23,186 nt of DNA. Source: an uncultured Lachnospiraceae bacterium (GTDB taxonomy: Bacteria; Bacillota; Clostridia; Lachnospirales; Lachnospiraceae). The stretch lies in contig CAJUNR010000053.1 in assembly GCA_910587765.1 (NCBI GenBank), positions 1 through 23,186 of the forward strand, written 5' to 3'. The position numbers and the translations under genes were made by a program. The notes below the pieces were generated by a model. That model searched no databases, was not told the origin of the DNA, and was given only the letters and a program-made list of their open reading frames with translations. Shown here one piece after another: positions 23,133 through 23,186 of this stretch (the stretch's first letter is position 1; every line of letters begins with the position of its first letter).

Positions 23133-23186
23133 GTCCTCGTAGCTCAGCTGGATAGAGCACACGCCTCCTAAGTGGTAGGTGTTCGA
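23133..23186 (+). tRNA. Second tRNA-Arg(CCU)-like sequence, cut by the window edge
   Basis: GTCCTCG, TA, D arm GCTC-AGCTGGATA-GAGC, then CACGC and loop CTCCTAA (23165-23171, anticodon CCT). Between the loop and TTCGA only ten bases remain (GTGGTAGGTG), while a normal tRNA has fifteen, and CACGC pairs poorly with GTGGT. So even before the window ends the copy looks about five bases short. The 3' part is not visible. Confidence 0.5.

Noticed and set aside
23031..23135. Group I intron in the tRNA-Arg anticodon loop
   Set aside because: Such introns are known in bacterial tRNA-Arg(CCU), but the insert is only 57 bases, lacks intron core motifs, and no 3' tRNA half with a CGGAAAC strand follows.

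Overview
The window is the chromosomal replication-origin neighbourhood of a Firmicute. Gene order, Shine-Dalgarno-rich starts, a Bacillus-type parS site and two lineage-restricted unknown proteins (DUF4446 and DUF3881 types) point to class Clostridia, most likely a Lachnospiraceae gut bacterium. The species cannot be named from the sequence alone.

Layout. Left of the origin everything reads on the minus strand, away from the origin: dnaA (8241-9620), dnaN, yaaA (S4 domain), recF, gyrB, gyrA, plsC, tRNA-Ser(GCU), and at the extreme left a strong promoter and leader that look like the start of an rRNA operon lying outside the window. Right of the origin nearly everything reads on the plus strand: rpmH, rnpA, yidD, yidC, khpB (jag), mnmE, mnmG, rsmG, then parA, parB, a DUF4446 gene, serS, a DUF3881 gene and tRNA-Arg(CCU)-like sequence at the right edge. 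The one gene facing the origin is a membrane-anchored alpha/beta-hydrolase-like gene (17041-18003) between rsmG and parA, the place occupied by noc in Bacillus.

The origin is bipartite. DnaA boxes upstream of dnaA (9742-9774) lie beside an AT-rich tract. The dnaA-dnaN gap holds more boxes and a recognisable unwinding module: tandem DnaA boxes, a short GC run, three CTA DnaA-trios and an AT-rich stretch (7976-8034). A perfect parS overlaps the parA promoter. Together the genes cover initiation (dnaA, dnaN), recombination and topology (recF, gyrAB), origin segregation (parAB-parS), the ribosome and RNase P (rpmH, rnpA), membrane protein insertion (yidD, yidC, khpB), and tRNA/rRNA modification and charging (mnmE, mnmG, rsmG, serS).

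The coding content is mostly orthodox. The parts that deserve a second look are non-coding or atypical. First is a ~225 bp inverted-repeat element with a ~30 bp stem and internal tandem repeats just upstream of parS (18140-18364). Others are repeated hairpins ahead of mnmE, the hydrolase-like protein that seems to lack its catalytic acid and histidine, two broken tandem tRNA-Arg sequences at the right edge, and a YidC without the usual groove arginine. Both window ends fall in repeat-type sequence (rRNA leader, tRNA), which would fit a contig bounded by repeats.
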